NCBI GenBank assembly: GCA_031272765.1
Contig: JAISTD010000050.1
Coordinates: 1-61,151 of the forward strand
Source: Candidatus Methanovirga australis
GTDB taxonomy: Archaea > Methanobacteriota > Methanobacteria > Methanobacteriales > Methanobacteriaceae
Length of the DNA stretch: 61,151 nt
Direction of reading: 5' to 3'
The notes beneath the pieces were generated by a model. That model ran no database searches. It was given only the letters and a program-made list of their open reading frames with translations, and was not told the origin of the DNA. The translations under genes were made by a program, and so were the position numbers. Positions 31,714-42,360 of the stretch are shown here, piece after piece; the first letter of the stretch is position 1, and each line of letters starts with the position of its first letter.

Positions 31714-31752
31714 TAAGTTAAAAATAAGTTATAATAATAAATTGGTGATTAA

Positions 31753-32139
31753 ATGGGATTCATTGATCAATTCAAAAGAAGTCTTGGTATGGAAGAAGAA
31801 AGAAGAAAGCCTATAGAACCTTTTGTAGAGGAAATATTAAGTAGTAGTGAAGATGTATCTATCACTCCAGAACAACCTTTTTATGAGATTATACTAATTA
31901 GACCACGATCAGAAGATGATATGGACTATATTCGTGACCAAATAGTTGAAGGAAATTCAGTTATTGTAGATATTGCCTACCTTGAAAAAGAGGGGCAAGA
32001 AACATTTGAAATGATTGGGTCTAAATTGAATATTTTAAGAAAAGAACATAAGGCTGAAGCTATTTTATTATGCAAAACAAAAGACAAACACATGATTTTA
32101 ATATGTCCGAATAAAATCAAAATTATTAAAAAAGAGTAA
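31753..32139 (+). CDS. sepF: Archaeal SepF cell-division protein
   Basis: Amphipathic N-terminus MGFIDQFKRSLGM; EIILIRPRSEDDMDYIRDQIVEGNSVIVDI. Confidence 0.85.
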   Translation: MGFIDQFKRSLGMEEERRKPIEPFVEEILSSSEDVSITPEQPFYEIILIRPRSEDDMDYIRDQIVEGNSVIVDIAYLEKEGQETFEMIGSKLNILRKEHKAEAILLCKTKDKHMILICPNKIKIIKKE

Positions 32140-32225
32140 ATCTTTAAAAACAGTAATCTGAAGATTAACTCATTAGTAACTTCAAAATTAAAGAAGTTTA
32201 AAATTAAAGAAGTTGCACCTAATTA

Positions 32226-33530
32226 TTATCCAATAACTTTTAAATTTTTAGATAATATTTTAGGAATAATAAAGGAATCTTTTTGTTTTAAATTTGACCT
32301 TATTCCTTGACAATTAGAAAGACCATCAAAAATATTACCCGTTATCATTGCTTTTTTAACTGGTTTAGTAATCTCTCCTTTTTCAATTAAAAAAGAGTTA
32401 TTGGATTCGACAGAAAAATCTCCAGAAATAGGATTAGCAGTATGAGCACCGAGAACATCAGTTACTAAAAACCCTTTATTAATTTCTGAAATATCTATAT
32501 TCTTTTTAAAGTCAAAAATAACATTTGACTGAGAATTCATTGGTGTAGACGAATATTCTCTAAATCCATTACCTGTACTTTCAACACCACACTTGTTTGC
32601 AGAGCATATATCAAATATAAAGTTTTCCAATATTCCATCTTTAATTAAAGTTGTTTTTTGTGAACTTATTCCTTCTCCGTCACTAACAGATGAATTGAAG
32701 CCACCAGGATATGTTCCATCATCATAAACACTTAAGTCTTCACTTACAATCTTAGAACCTCTTTTACCTTTTAGTACAGACCTTGATCTACGAACATTAT
32801 CCCCATTGAAGCCAGATATGAATGGATTTAAAAGCCCTGATGCTGCAGAATGATCTAATATAACATCAATATCATCAACATCAATTTTTACTCCACCAAT
32901 AGAATTTTTAGCTATTTTACAAACATCTCTACCTAATTTTTCACCATCTAAATCAAATATACATGAAGAAATAGAATCATAAGCTGTTGATTTTTCGTTA
33001 TTTTTATAAGCATTCACTGCAATATCTCCATCAAAACCAGAAACAAAATTTTCAACAGACAAACCATTAGAATTTAGAATAAGATTATGGTTAGAACTTG
33101 CAATGAAACTCGATGAAGTAGATTCACATTTTTCATCTTCAACTGTATTCAAAACCGTGTTTATAAAATCCGTGGCTTTATCTAAATCAAAACCTTGTTG
33201 GAATCTGTGGTCAAATATGCCTTCAACTTTTTTATATTTCTGATTTTCTGCAAATGATAAATTTTTATCCGTTTCATTAGCTTTACAATTTTTAAATGCA
33301 TTTTCAACTGTTTCAGGTATTTTTTCAGGGTCTGTAGTACATGCAAAACCCATTTTATTGTTTTTAATAACTCTAAATCCAATTCCTATTGTGTTCTCTC
33401 GCTTAGCAAAATTTAAAACAGATTTTTCACTGTTTAATTCTATACTTTCCTCTTTCTCTATATATACTTCAAAATTATTTCCATATTTTTTCAAATGTTT
33501 AACTGATTTTTCTGCTAATTCCTCTAACAT
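32226..33530 (-). CDS. TldD/PmbA family metalloprotease-like protein
   Basis: VILDHSAASGLLNPFISGFNGDNVRRSRSVLKGKRGSKIVSEDLSVYDDGTYPGGFNSS, TANPISGDFSVESNNSFLIEKGEITKPVK. Confidence 0.9.
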   Translation of the reverse strand: MLEELAEKSVKHLKKYGNNFEVYIEKEESIELNSEKSVLNFAKRENTIGIGFRVIKNNKMGFACTTDPEKIPETVENAFKNCKANETDKNLSFAENQKYKKVEGIFDHRFQQGFDLDKATDFINTVLNTVEDEKCESTSSSFIASSNHNLILNSNGLSVENFVSGFDGDIAVNAYKNNEKSTAYDSISSCIFDLDGEKLGRDVCKIAKNSIGGVKIDVDDIDVILDHSAASGLLNPFISGFNGDNVRRSRSVLKGKRGSKIVSEDLSVYDDGTYPGGFNSSVSDGEGISSQKTTLIKDGILENFIFDICSANKCGVESTGNGFREYSSTPMNSQSNVIFDFKKNIDISEINKGFLVTDVLGAHTANPISGDFSVESNNSFLIEKGEITKPVKKAMITGNIFDGLSNCQGIRSNLKQKDSFIIPKILSKNLKVIG

Positions 33531-33660
33531 ATTATCTTCCTTAAAATTATATTATCTTAATATTGTAGTTATAAGTTAACAAATCCATATCTATTAACTA
33601 TCTACACTACCTATGAAATATCTAACCATTCTATGAATTATCTACTCTTTTACGAAATAT

Positions 33661-34704
33661 CTAAACACTATATCTATGAGCTATATTGCATGTTCCTTCT
33701 TTACTTACCATACATGCTCCAATAGGATGGGATGGATTACATTCTCTCCTGAAAAGTTCACAGTCCTCTGGTTTTGCGACTCCTCTGAGGATAGGTCCAC
33801 AAATACAACCTATTGGTGCATTTTTAACATCTCTAACATGTATATCGAATTTTTTTCTTGCATTAAACTGAGTGAATTCGTCTTTAATTTCAAGCACGGA
33901 GTTAGGAATTTTTGGAAAGCCTCTCCACTCCCTACTTTCTACTTTGAATACTTTTTCAATAGTTGATTGTGCTATTTGGTTTCCTTCATTTTTAACTGCT
34001 CGTTTATATTCATTATCTATTTTAGCTTCATCATTTTTTAGCTGTCTTAAGATCATATAAATTCCCATCAAGATATCTAAAGGGTTAAAACCTGCCATAA
34101 CCTGAGGAATATTATATTCTTTTGAAAATACCTCAAAAGGACTTAAACCTATAATTGTTCCAACATGTCCAGGCTCAATCAAAGCATTTAAATTAGTTTG
34201 ATCAGACTTAATGAGAAATTCTAAAGCAGGGGGTATCATTCTATGTGAAGATAAAACAGAAAAATTGTCTGGTGGAGTTGATAAAATCTCTGAGGCCGTT
34301 GTTGGTGCAGTAGTTTCAAATCCAGCAGCTATAAAAACCACTTCATTCTCTATTTCACGAGCAATTTCAACAGCATTAGATATTCCATACACAACTCTTA
34401 CATCAGCACCTTCTGATTTAGCATCAGCAAGAGAACCATCTGACCCTGGAACTCTAAGCATATCTCCAAATGTTGTTATCGTAGCACCATTGTCTACAAG
34501 TTCCAATGCTTCATCAATTTCTCTTGAAGGTACACAACATACAGGACATCCAGGTCCAGCTATAATCTCAACTTCTTTTGGAAGTAATGTTCTCAATCCA
34601 TTCTCCATAATTGTATGTTCATGAGAACCACATACATGCATAATTCTAACTGGAGTAGATGTTTGTTCTATTCTGTTAATTAATTCTTTAGAAAGGTTTT
34701 TCAT
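33661..34704 (-). CDS. hypD: Hydrogenase maturation factor HypD
   Basis: RIMHVCGSHEHTIMENGLRTLLP, GPGCPVCCVP, FAAGFETTAPTTA. Confidence 0.95.
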   Translation of the reverse strand: MKNLSKELINRIEQTSTPVRIMHVCGSHEHTIMENGLRTLLPKEVEIIAGPGCPVCCVPSREIDEALELVDNGATITTFGDMLRVPGSDGSLADAKSEGADVRVVYGISNAVEIAREIENEVVFIAAGFETTAPTTASEILSTPPDNFSVLSSHRMIPPALEFLIKSDQTNLNALIEPGHVGTIIGLSPFEVFSKEYNIPQVMAGFNPLDILMGIYMILRQLKNDEAKIDNEYKRAVKNEGNQIAQSTIEKVFKVESREWRGFPKIPNSVLEIKDEFTQFNARKKFDIHVRDVKNAPIGCICGPILRGVAKPEDCELFRRECNPSHPIGACMVSKEGTCNIAHRYSV

Positions 34705-35216
34705 GTTAACACTTATAATAATGGTATTTAGTTAATAAATACTATGACCTATTAATCTTCTATCTTTTGTTAAAGAATATCTGCCATTAATAACCATATT
34801 TTGATCAATCAGATTTAGTAGTCAATCAGATTTAGTATGTATTTTATTGGTGTGACATTATAATACATTATGATTTGTTTATAAGCTGATCCATATAGTT
34901 TATAATTTTTGTAACTATTATTTATAGTTCTAACTTATAGTCATTTATAATTTTAATTTGTATAGTATTTTCCAAATTTTTATAGTATTATATTAAAAAT
35001 TTTTATTAAAAAATTATTTTTAAAATTATTTGAATTTTAATTTAAAGAATATTATAACCTTTTTTAATTATTTAATGTGAGAATTTGATCAAAATTTAGT
35101 TACCCATTAAAGTAAAAAAAATCTTTAATAGTAAAAACTATTATAACTTGTTAGTAATAAATCATGTAAGCTATATTAGTAAATAAGTCATTAGTAAGTA
35201 ATTTAATAATAGATTA

Positions 35217-35454
35217 TTAAATTTTGTAGAAACTCCATATCTGTTCAAGTGCTTCTCCAGGTTCTAATGCTCCTGAACGAGTTTCTCTTAAAATCCTTTG
35301 AATTGAGAATTTTTTTATATGAGGATATTTTTTATGTGTTTCGTGAAGTAATGGACAACCAAAACCTTTTATTTTTTTCATATGGAATTTAGATGTGAAT
35401 TCTCTAATTTCTTCTTTTCCAATTGATAATGTTGCAGGAAGATTTAATCTAAAA
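35217..35454 (-). pseudogene. C-terminal fragment of the split PP-loop ATPase gene
   Basis: Minus strand reads RLNLPATLSIGKEEIREFTSKFHMKKIKGFGCPLLHETHKKYPHIKKFSIQRILRETRSGALEPGEALEQIWSFYKI*. Confidence 0.75.
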
Positions 35455-37549
35455 GGATTATTTTACTGTTAGATATTATCGCTGTAGAACTAATTATTTT
35501 ATCAGATTTAACCATTCTTCCATTTATATGAGTTTTAGATTCTTTATTATATTTGACAGACACTTTACCCCCTATCAGCTCAACACATAATTTAAAAAGA
35601 TTAATTAATTCAACATCTTTATTAGAAAACCTTAATTGAATATTGAACCTATTATTAAACTTAACAACCCTAAGATAACCATCACTTGCCGTTAACCCAC
35701 TCAAAACAGAGGAAACATTATCTTTAGTGATTTTAATATTTTTTAAATCAAAATCTTTAACCTTAAAATCCTTGAAAATAAAATTATGATAATCTATATT
35801 ATTATAATGCTGTATAGTAATTTTATAATCTAATTTAGACTCTTTGAATAGTCTTTTAAGATAATCTATCTTAGATTTTTTATTAACTCTAATATTAGCC
35901 CTATTATTATATCTTACTTTAGTTTTAGTCCCATCTCCTAAATAGAACCCCCATAAAGTATAAAATGGATTGATTTTAATATTAAAATCTATCTCTTTTG
36001 AATAACTAACCATATTCCTTCTATTTATAGGTTTAACACTATAAACAGGTAGTTTTTGTACATAATTACCACATCTCTTATCACCCAGATAAAAAAATTC
36101 ATGATCAGGAGTGCATTCAACACCACCATAATTAACAATATCTTTATACCCCATATATTGTATATTTGTTATTCTTTTCCATTCTACTTTAAAATTTCCT
36201 AAGTTTATAGAAGGTGTGGTAACTATATTATCTTTTAAATTTATTTCTGCTAATTTCCTAAATTTAATATCCCTATAAACATTATTTAAACATATTGTTA
36301 TAGACATATCCCCACTAATACATAAATGATCCGCCTTCTTCTCTGGTGCATCCACTCCACGCTCAGACGCCTTAATATCCCACACATACCCAGCTATCTC
36401 TTCAAGTAATACCTCACACTGCTTAGCTATTAAAATCTTATTATCATAAAACAAACCATTAATAATAGCTATCTCCTTCAAAGTGTCTGGCTTATGAGTT
36501 GTAACATTCCAACCAGCATTAGAAAGACTTGTACGAAGACTTGTAGCATCATGAGGAGTGTAAAACTGCAGGAAATGATTTTGCTTATTCTTCTTAAACA
36601 CATCCAACTTAAACTTACTGACAATCTCCATAATCAACTGCTCATCAGTTAATAAAACATCCTTAGGAGTAATATAATCATCCAAAATATAAAAACAATC
36701 ATTCTTAAAACCAAAGAAAGTAGCAGCATGATAATTAGAAGCCCCATAATCAATACCCACCGCAAACCCATCCCATTCTATCATAGGATTACTTACAAAT
36801 TTGAATTCATAATCAATAATATTATCATCATTAAACCCAGAATAAATAAGTCCCTCAGCCATAGTAGGCAATCCAAGAATAAACCGCTTATATTCAAGGC
36901 TGCCTGGGACATACATGGATTTAATATACTTAATATACTCTGGCTCAAGGTTAATATTATCATCCAAAACAAAATGAAAACTATTACATAATTTAGGGTC
37001 TACATCCCTCTTGAACTTCTCAATAAAATTATATGGACTGCCAGGGTTCATAGTAGCTATTATGTGCGGGTTTGGGCCATCTCTCATCCTTGAGAGCAGC
37101 ATCATGAAACCATCCTTGTCAAATAAGTTGATTTCATCACATAATGCTGAATTGAGACTTACACCCCTAATACGATTAGATGCTAAGCTATTGTTCATTC
37201 CTACAATAATAACTCTTTGTTTATTAATTTTAAAACTGAATCCCTTAGTTTTAAAATCAATAACACCTGTACGACTTAACTCATCCAGAATAGGGTAGAT
37301 TATTGGATTGACTACGTTATCCATTGCAGTGGAAACAGTGTAACCAGCTATTATATGTGTATAGGATCCTTCCAATAATAATAATTCTTTAATAAACCTT
37401 AAAGCCGTTAAATAGCTCTTACCACTGCTAACACTTCCGCTGAGTATGTTAACACGCTTATTAGGTGTGGATAGATATTCTTTTCCCTTAGGAGATATTC
37501 CAGCCACGGCCTTACTAAAAAAGGGAAAAGGATTAGAGCTATTCGCCAT
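35444..37549 (-). CDS. Terminase large subunit interrupted by an intein, truncated inside the intein
   Basis: LSGSVSSGKSYLTALRFIKE (Walker A), LNSALCDEINLFDKDGF, FAVGIDYGASNYHAATF; then Hint/LAGLIDADG region CISGDMSI...CTPDHEF...LWGFYLGDGT...LSGLTASDGYL from 36322 down. Confidence 0.85.
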   Translation of the reverse strand: MANSSNPFPFFSKAVAGISPKGKEYLSTPNKRVNILSGSVSSGKSYLTALRFIKELLLLEGSYTHIIAGYTVSTAMDNVVNPIIYPILDELSRTGVIDFKTKGFSFKINKQRVIIVGMNNSLASNRIRGVSLNSALCDEINLFDKDGFMMLLSRMRDGPNPHIIATMNPGSPYNFIEKFKRDVDPKLCNSFHFVLDDNINLEPEYIKYIKSMYVPGSLEYKRFILGLPTMAEGLIYSGFNDDNIIDYEFKFVSNPMIEWDGFAVGIDYGASNYHAATFFGFKNDCFYILDDYITPKDVLLTDEQLIMEIVSKFKLDVFKKNKQNHFLQFYTPHDATSLRTSLSNAGWNVTTHKPDTLKEIAIINGLFYDNKILIAKQCEVLLEEIAGYVWDIKASERGVDAPEKKADHLCISGDMSITICLNNVYRDIKFRKLAEINLKDNIVTTPSINLGNFKVEWKRITNIQYMGYKDIVNYGGVECTPDHEFFYLGDKRCGNYVQKLPVYSVKPINRRNMVSYSKEIDFNIKINPFYTLWGFYLGDGTKTKVRYNNRANIRVNKKSKIDYLKRLFKESKLDYKITIQHYNNIDYHNFIFKDFKVKDFDLKNIKITKDNVSSVLSGLTASDGYLRVVKFNNRFNIQLRFSNKDVELINLFKLCVELIGGKVSVKYNKESKTHINGRMVKSDKIISSTAIISNSKIILLD

Positions 37550-37673
37550 TTAAAATCTGCAAATAATGCTCCAATTCTAATTCTAACCACTCGCATTCCA
37601 TCCCACGAATACGATGCCACTCAATAGCCTGCCGACAAAGCATAATTTGATGCTCCACCCAATTCTCAGACAT
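37539..37673 (-). CDS. Small ORF (44 aa) overlapping the terminase start
   Basis: MSENWVEHQIMLCRQAIEWHRIRGMECEWLELELEHYLQILNGE*, overlaps the terL ATG. Confidence 0.5.
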   Translation of the reverse strand: MSENWVEHQIMLCRQAIEWHRIRGMECEWLELELEHYLQILNGE

Positions 37674-37691
37674 CCACAATCACCAATGGAT

Positions 37692-38198
37692 CTATCCGAT
37701 TATCTCCCCATCTGGATCATCGCGATAATTACCATCCCAGTGCATGTAGACGTACGTACGCCTACCGTTTAGATAGAAACAATTCTTATAGCCATAATGC
37801 TCACATGTATCGTAGAAATTGACATCAAAGGTAGGTATATGTTTTCTATCCCATTTATGATTACCAACATAATTACCGACACCTGCCACAACAGCATCGC
37901 AAAAACTATGGTATGTAGAGTCGAAACGAATCTCAAAATCTCTGCAAATGTCTACATATTCACCCACATAAATTTCTTTAGTCTCACCTCTATTAATCCA
38001 AATTCCACCAATTGTGTGTCCATTATTCGGCCAACAAACTTCAATAATACCTCCCACTGTGTTACTTTGTTCTCGTGCATGCACAATAATCGTATCATTA
38101 TGAGCATTCATACCTACTGCTGGATTTGCATTAATATTACCAATGCAGCTAATAGCTAAAATAGCTATTAATAGAATAATTAATAGTTTTTTAAACAT
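37692..38198 (-). CDS. Secreted hypothetical protein
   Basis: Signal peptide MFKKLLIILLIAILAISCIGNINA; Cys-containing mature region. Confidence 0.65.
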   Translation of the reverse strand: MFKKLLIILLIAILAISCIGNINANPAVGMNAHNDTIIVHAREQSNTVGGIIEVCWPNNGHTIGGIWINRGETKEIYVGEYVDICRDFEIRFDSTYHSFCDAVVAGVGNYVGNHKWDRKHIPTFDVNFYDTCEHYGYKNCFYLNGRRTYVYMHWDGNYRDDPDGEIIG

Positions 38199-38235
38199 TT
38201 TAACACCTCTAAAAGATTCTTTTGAATATTCCTAA

Positions 38236-38931
38236 TTACCAATGCATCCAACCTAATAACTGATTCTCATCTGAAGTGTCTACGATGGTTGCTCCGTTTT
38301 TTGTGTCACACCAAACATCAAATAAACATGCGTAATATATTTCACTCTTGTCAGCTATTGCGGCTGGGTCTGTGCTCATCCAATCCCCAAGATTGTCTCT
38401 ATCTTGAATTGCGGGTCTCACATGCCCAGCACCACTACTGCAAACAACATTATAAACACGGAAAGGATAACCTAACTCCTTAGCTATCCAAGATGTGATT
38501 AAAGACCAATCAGTACAATTCAATGCAATAAACCCATCATTCAATAATGTATCAATTATTTGACGCACAGAATGGCTCTGATTATAATAATACGCATAAT
38601 CACACTTCCTTACAACATTATCATACCAATTACAGATCGTATCAAAATAACCAAATTTATCCCTCAATTTATCCAAATCAGACTTAACTGTATCTGGTTT
38701 AGATTCAATAGGATTTTCACCAGTATTATACTCAATAGGGAATTTATCTGGATTCAAATAAGCTAAAGCTTTCAAATCATGAGTCAAAATAGTAGATTCA
38801 GATTTGCCAGGCAAAATAAAAATCCTCTCTGGATCTGTATTATTTTTTTCCACATATTCATCAAAACGAATTTGCATATCTTTATATATATCATAACTAA
38901 TTAACATTTTTTTTACCCCCTGTATTTTCAT
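38236..38931 (-). CDS. Pseudomurein endoisopeptidase-like transglutaminase-fold lysin
   Basis: PMBR-like MLISYDIYKDMQIRFDEYVEKNNTDPERIFI; Cys-His-Asp candidates in LNCTDWSLITSWIAKELGYPFRVYNVVCSSGAGHVRPAIQ...STDPAA. Confidence 0.78.
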   Translation of the reverse strand: MKIQGVKKMLISYDIYKDMQIRFDEYVEKNNTDPERIFILPGKSESTILTHDLKALAYLNPDKFPIEYNTGENPIESKPDTVKSDLDKLRDKFGYFDTICNWYDNVVRKCDYAYYYNQSHSVRQIIDTLLNDGFIALNCTDWSLITSWIAKELGYPFRVYNVVCSSGAGHVRPAIQDRDNLGDWMSTDPAAIADKSEIYYACLFDVWCDTKNGATIVDTSDENQLLGWMHW

Positions 38932-38983
38932 TTATTTATATTATTATATGTTTTTGATATATATACCTTTTTCTAAAAAAAAT

Positions 38984-39560
38984 CCGCTCAGGTCCAAGGT
39001 TCACCCCAATAGGAAGAAAAAACTAAAAAAATCCAAAAAAAAACCCGAAACATAGCTAAAATGCAATTGGACATATACATCTACTAACCCATTTTAGAAC
39101 ATTTTTAGAGGTATTTACAGATTTGGGCCTATAGCTAAATGGAAACAGCTTGAAAATGCAAAAATGTTGCAAATAAAAAAACTTCTCTCTTGAAATTTGA
39201 TTTTTTTTTTTAGAAAAAAACCAAACACACAGAAAAAAGGAACAAAGTACAAAATAGTGTACTAAAATTTTCAAAACAAAAAAAAATCAAAAAACACCAC
39301 AATAGGAAGAAAAACTGCCAGGGCCAAGGTCCACCACAATTGGAAGAAAAATTAAAAAAAAAATCAAAAATATAAAAAAACTAAAAAAAAAATCAAAAAT
39401 TTTGTAGGGCAGCATGATTTATAAGCTAATTTTTTTCTAAAAAAAAGAAAAAAATCAAAAAAATGTTGATTATGGCCTGTAATCAACATATATCAATATA
39501 TGGGAAAAAATTCCAAAAAAAATTCCGCCAAGTCCAAGGTCCACCACAAAAGGAAGAAAA
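38984..39560. repeat. Spaced repeat GTCCAAGGTCCACCACAATAGGAAGAAAA (3 full copies plus 1 half)
   Basis: Copies near 38984-39020, 39296-39315 (half), 39316-39351, 39525-39560 in A-rich low-complexity DNA. Confidence 0.8.
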
Positions 39561-39633
39561 CAAAAAAATTCCAAAAAAATTCCAAAAAAATTCCAAAAAA
39601 AATTCCAAAAAAAAAGAAAAAAAATGGGAAAAA

Positions 39634-40730
39634 TTCCCAAAAATAACAAGATTTATTCCTTTGTTATATGCAAACTCAAAGATATTTTTTCCTGTCATAG
39701 AAGAACATCTTCCACAAGGATGAAATCTTCCATTAAATGATTCTTCAATAATAGAGCTATAATCTCTTTTTAGATAGTGATGTTCAACACCTAAGTTTTT
39801 GATTAAGTTATCAATATTATTCCTGAAAACTTTGGGAAGTATAATTGTCCCTGGATCAATAGTAATAGCTATGGGATTAAATCCCAGATATTTGGCTAAA
39901 ATCAATGAAAAACTACTATCCACTCCTCCAGATAATGCAACCACAGCTTGATGTTTCAATTCAGGATTATAAAGTTCATATTCATTTATACGATCACAAT
40001 TTACACTACTTCCACTTATTCTATCTTCATTTATATTATTGTCATTTATTTCATCAGTATTTTCCTTATATCTATTTATATTATCTTTTTTTAATATATC
40101 TCCATTATTCTTATAATTATTATTATTTTTATTATTTTTATCCTCGATATTAATTCCATTGATTGATAAAAGTTCTTTATTTAAGTATTTTACTAAGTCA
40201 AAATTATAAATGTGTTTTATTCTTGATTCTAAAAGTTTTTTAAGATTTAAAATACCTGTTAAGTCTTTATTTACTATTGTATTATCTATTCTCATTAATA
40301 CATTATCATTATCCTTATTAAATTTTGTTTCATTGTTATCGTTGGATTCTACTTTGTTGTTATGATTTGAGTTTGTTGAATTTTCAATATCACAATTTGA
40401 TAGTGTTTTCTTTATCTGGATATTCATCATTTTAATAAATGAATCTACTTTTCTCAATGATAATCCTATTTGATACTTTTTTAATATAAAATCACTATGG
40501 CTTTCGACATGGATTTTTTCAATATTCAAATCTTCTCTTAAACGACCAACAACCCATCCTCCTTTTCCTATAATGCCTGATTTACTTCCTCTATCTTCCG
40601 TTATTATCCAAATTGTATTTGTATTATCATCAAAAAATACTTGTTTAATAAATATTTTAACTTCATCGTGTCCTATTTCTTTCCTGATTCTATTTATTTC
40701 ATTTGTAAATAAACTTTTTGAATATTTCAT
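39634..40730 (-). pseudogene. N-terminal part of a PP-loop ATPase gene, split by the provirus fragment
   Basis: HQAVVALSGGVDSSFSLILAKYLG (PP-loop), FHPCGRCSSMTGKNIFEFAYNKGINLVIFGN, then low-complexity FSHFFSFFLEFF; C-terminal part found at 35217-35454. Confidence 0.8.
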
Positions 40731-40965
40731 TGTTTGCCTTTTGTTTGTTTGATTAATAGTTATTTTTTAATCAATTAAATTAATTTCATATAATATTTAA
40801 GTTAAATTTATATATTAAAATGATATAATAAAACTATTTAATGACTTTTTAATTATAAATATATTAAGTGTTGATAATTTTATGATATGTTGATAATTTG
40901 TGCTCACTTAAATTTATATTGCTTGAATTTATAATATACTTATTATTTTTAATTAAATAAATATA

Positions 40966-41586
40966 ATGCCTGGAAATACATATATGGTCAAATTAGGAAT
41001 TTTTGGAGATAAATCTACATCAAATGAATCGAAATTAGTTGAAAAAAATATTCAACTTGGAGTTAACTATAAACGATTTAGTAAATCTCCAATTATTGGT
41101 GAAAACTGCCTCATACGTTCAAACAGTGTTATTTATAATGATGTGGAAATTGGTGATAACTTTAGAACTGGGCATAATGTTGTCATTAGAGAAAATACTA
41201 TCATTGGAGATGATGTTTTAGTTGGAACTAACACAGTTATTGAAGGAAATGCAGTCATTGGCAATAATGTTAGTATCCAATCTAATGTTTATATTCCAAC
41301 TAATAGCTTAATTGAGGATAATGTATTTATCGGTCCGTGTACATGTTTTACTAATGATAGATATCCTATTAGAGTGGATTATGATTTAAAAGGACCTAAA
41401 TTAAGGAAAGGTGCTTCGATTGGTGCTAATTCGACCTTTTTATCAAATATGGAAATTGGGGAGGGGGCTATGGTAGCTGCTGGTGCTGTAGTCACAAGAA
41501 GTGTTCCTCCTTTCTACTTAGCTATTGGGTCTCCAGCAAAAATTAAACCGTTGCCGCATTCATTAAGAGTCCATAATAAGATATAG
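40966..41586 (+). CDS. Left-handed beta-helix (hexapeptide repeat) acyltransferase
   Basis: Hexapeptide repeats [51 protein letters not shown]. Confidence 0.87.
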   Translation: MPGNTYMVKLGIFGDKSTSNESKLVEKNIQLGVNYKRFSKSPIIGENCLIRSNSVIYNDVEIGDNFRTGHNVVIRENTIIGDDVLVGTNTVIEGNAVIGNNVSIQSNVYIPTNSLIEDNVFIGPCTCFTNDRYPIRVDYDLKGPKLRKGASIGANSTFLSNMEIGEGAMVAAGAVVTRSVPPFYLAIGSPAKIKPLPHSLRVHNKI

Positions 41587-42191
41587 TCTAATTAATATCA
41601 TGATTATTAAATATTAATTATTATCTATGCACTGTTCGTATACTCTACCAATTATATTATCAAAATAGATGTCTATCTATGAATAAATACATGTAAGATC
41701 ATTATTTAAATCAATGAATACAATTAATGGAATACAAAATTAAATATAAAAAACTATAAAATTAGGCTGAGATATAGTATGTACTGAATATAATAAATGA
41801 ATGATACAATATTATATCTGATATATTTTTCTTAATAGATAAATTCTATTATATTAATAATTCATATATGAATAACTAATAATATAGATTCTTAAATAAA
41901 ATATGGAGTATTAACTTGATTATGATCTTAATTTAAAATTTTTTTATTTAAAAATTTAAGTATAAATCTAAAAATTTTCTTTATTTAAAAATTTTTAACT
42001 TAGTTCTTATTTAAATAAAATTTAATAATATAATGATCATTGATTAAAAATTCTTAATTGAATAAATTTTTAATTGAATAAAATTCATTAATTTAATAAT
42101 AAAAATGATTATTAAATTAGAAAATTATTATTAAGCATTCTTATTAAATTTTGTTTAAGACTGCTATGTTCATAGTATAAAGGTGAATAAT

Positions 42192-42353
42192 ATGATTGTT
42201 AAAGATTGGTGTATGTACTGTGGTGAATGTGCTGGGATATGTCCAAGAAATCTTATTTTATTAAAAGAAACTGAATTAGTTTTTGATGATTCAAAATGTA
42301 GGGAATGTAATATTTGTATTGAAATATGCCCCATTAATGCATTGGAGAAATAG
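42192..42353 (+). CDS. Small 2[4Fe-4S] ferredoxin (53 aa), not in the ORF track
   Basis: MIVKDWCMYCGECAGICPRNLILLKETELVFDDSKCRECNICIEICPINALEK*. Confidence 0.88.
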   Translation: MIVKDWCMYCGECAGICPRNLILLKETELVFDDSKCRECNICIEICPINALEK

Positions 42354-42360
42354 TGATATT

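Noticed and set aside
34211-34624. 137-aa plus-strand ORF
   Set aside because: Antisense to the clearly conserved hypD gene.
37408-37620. 70-aa minus-strand ORF overlapping terL start
   Set aside because: Out of frame with both terL and the better-supported 44-aa ORF (37539-37673).
39463-39723. 86-aa ORF (MLIMACNQ...KKFQKNSKKNSKK)
   Set aside because: Translation of AAATTCC/poly-A low-complexity DNA, antisense to the PP-loop gene junction.
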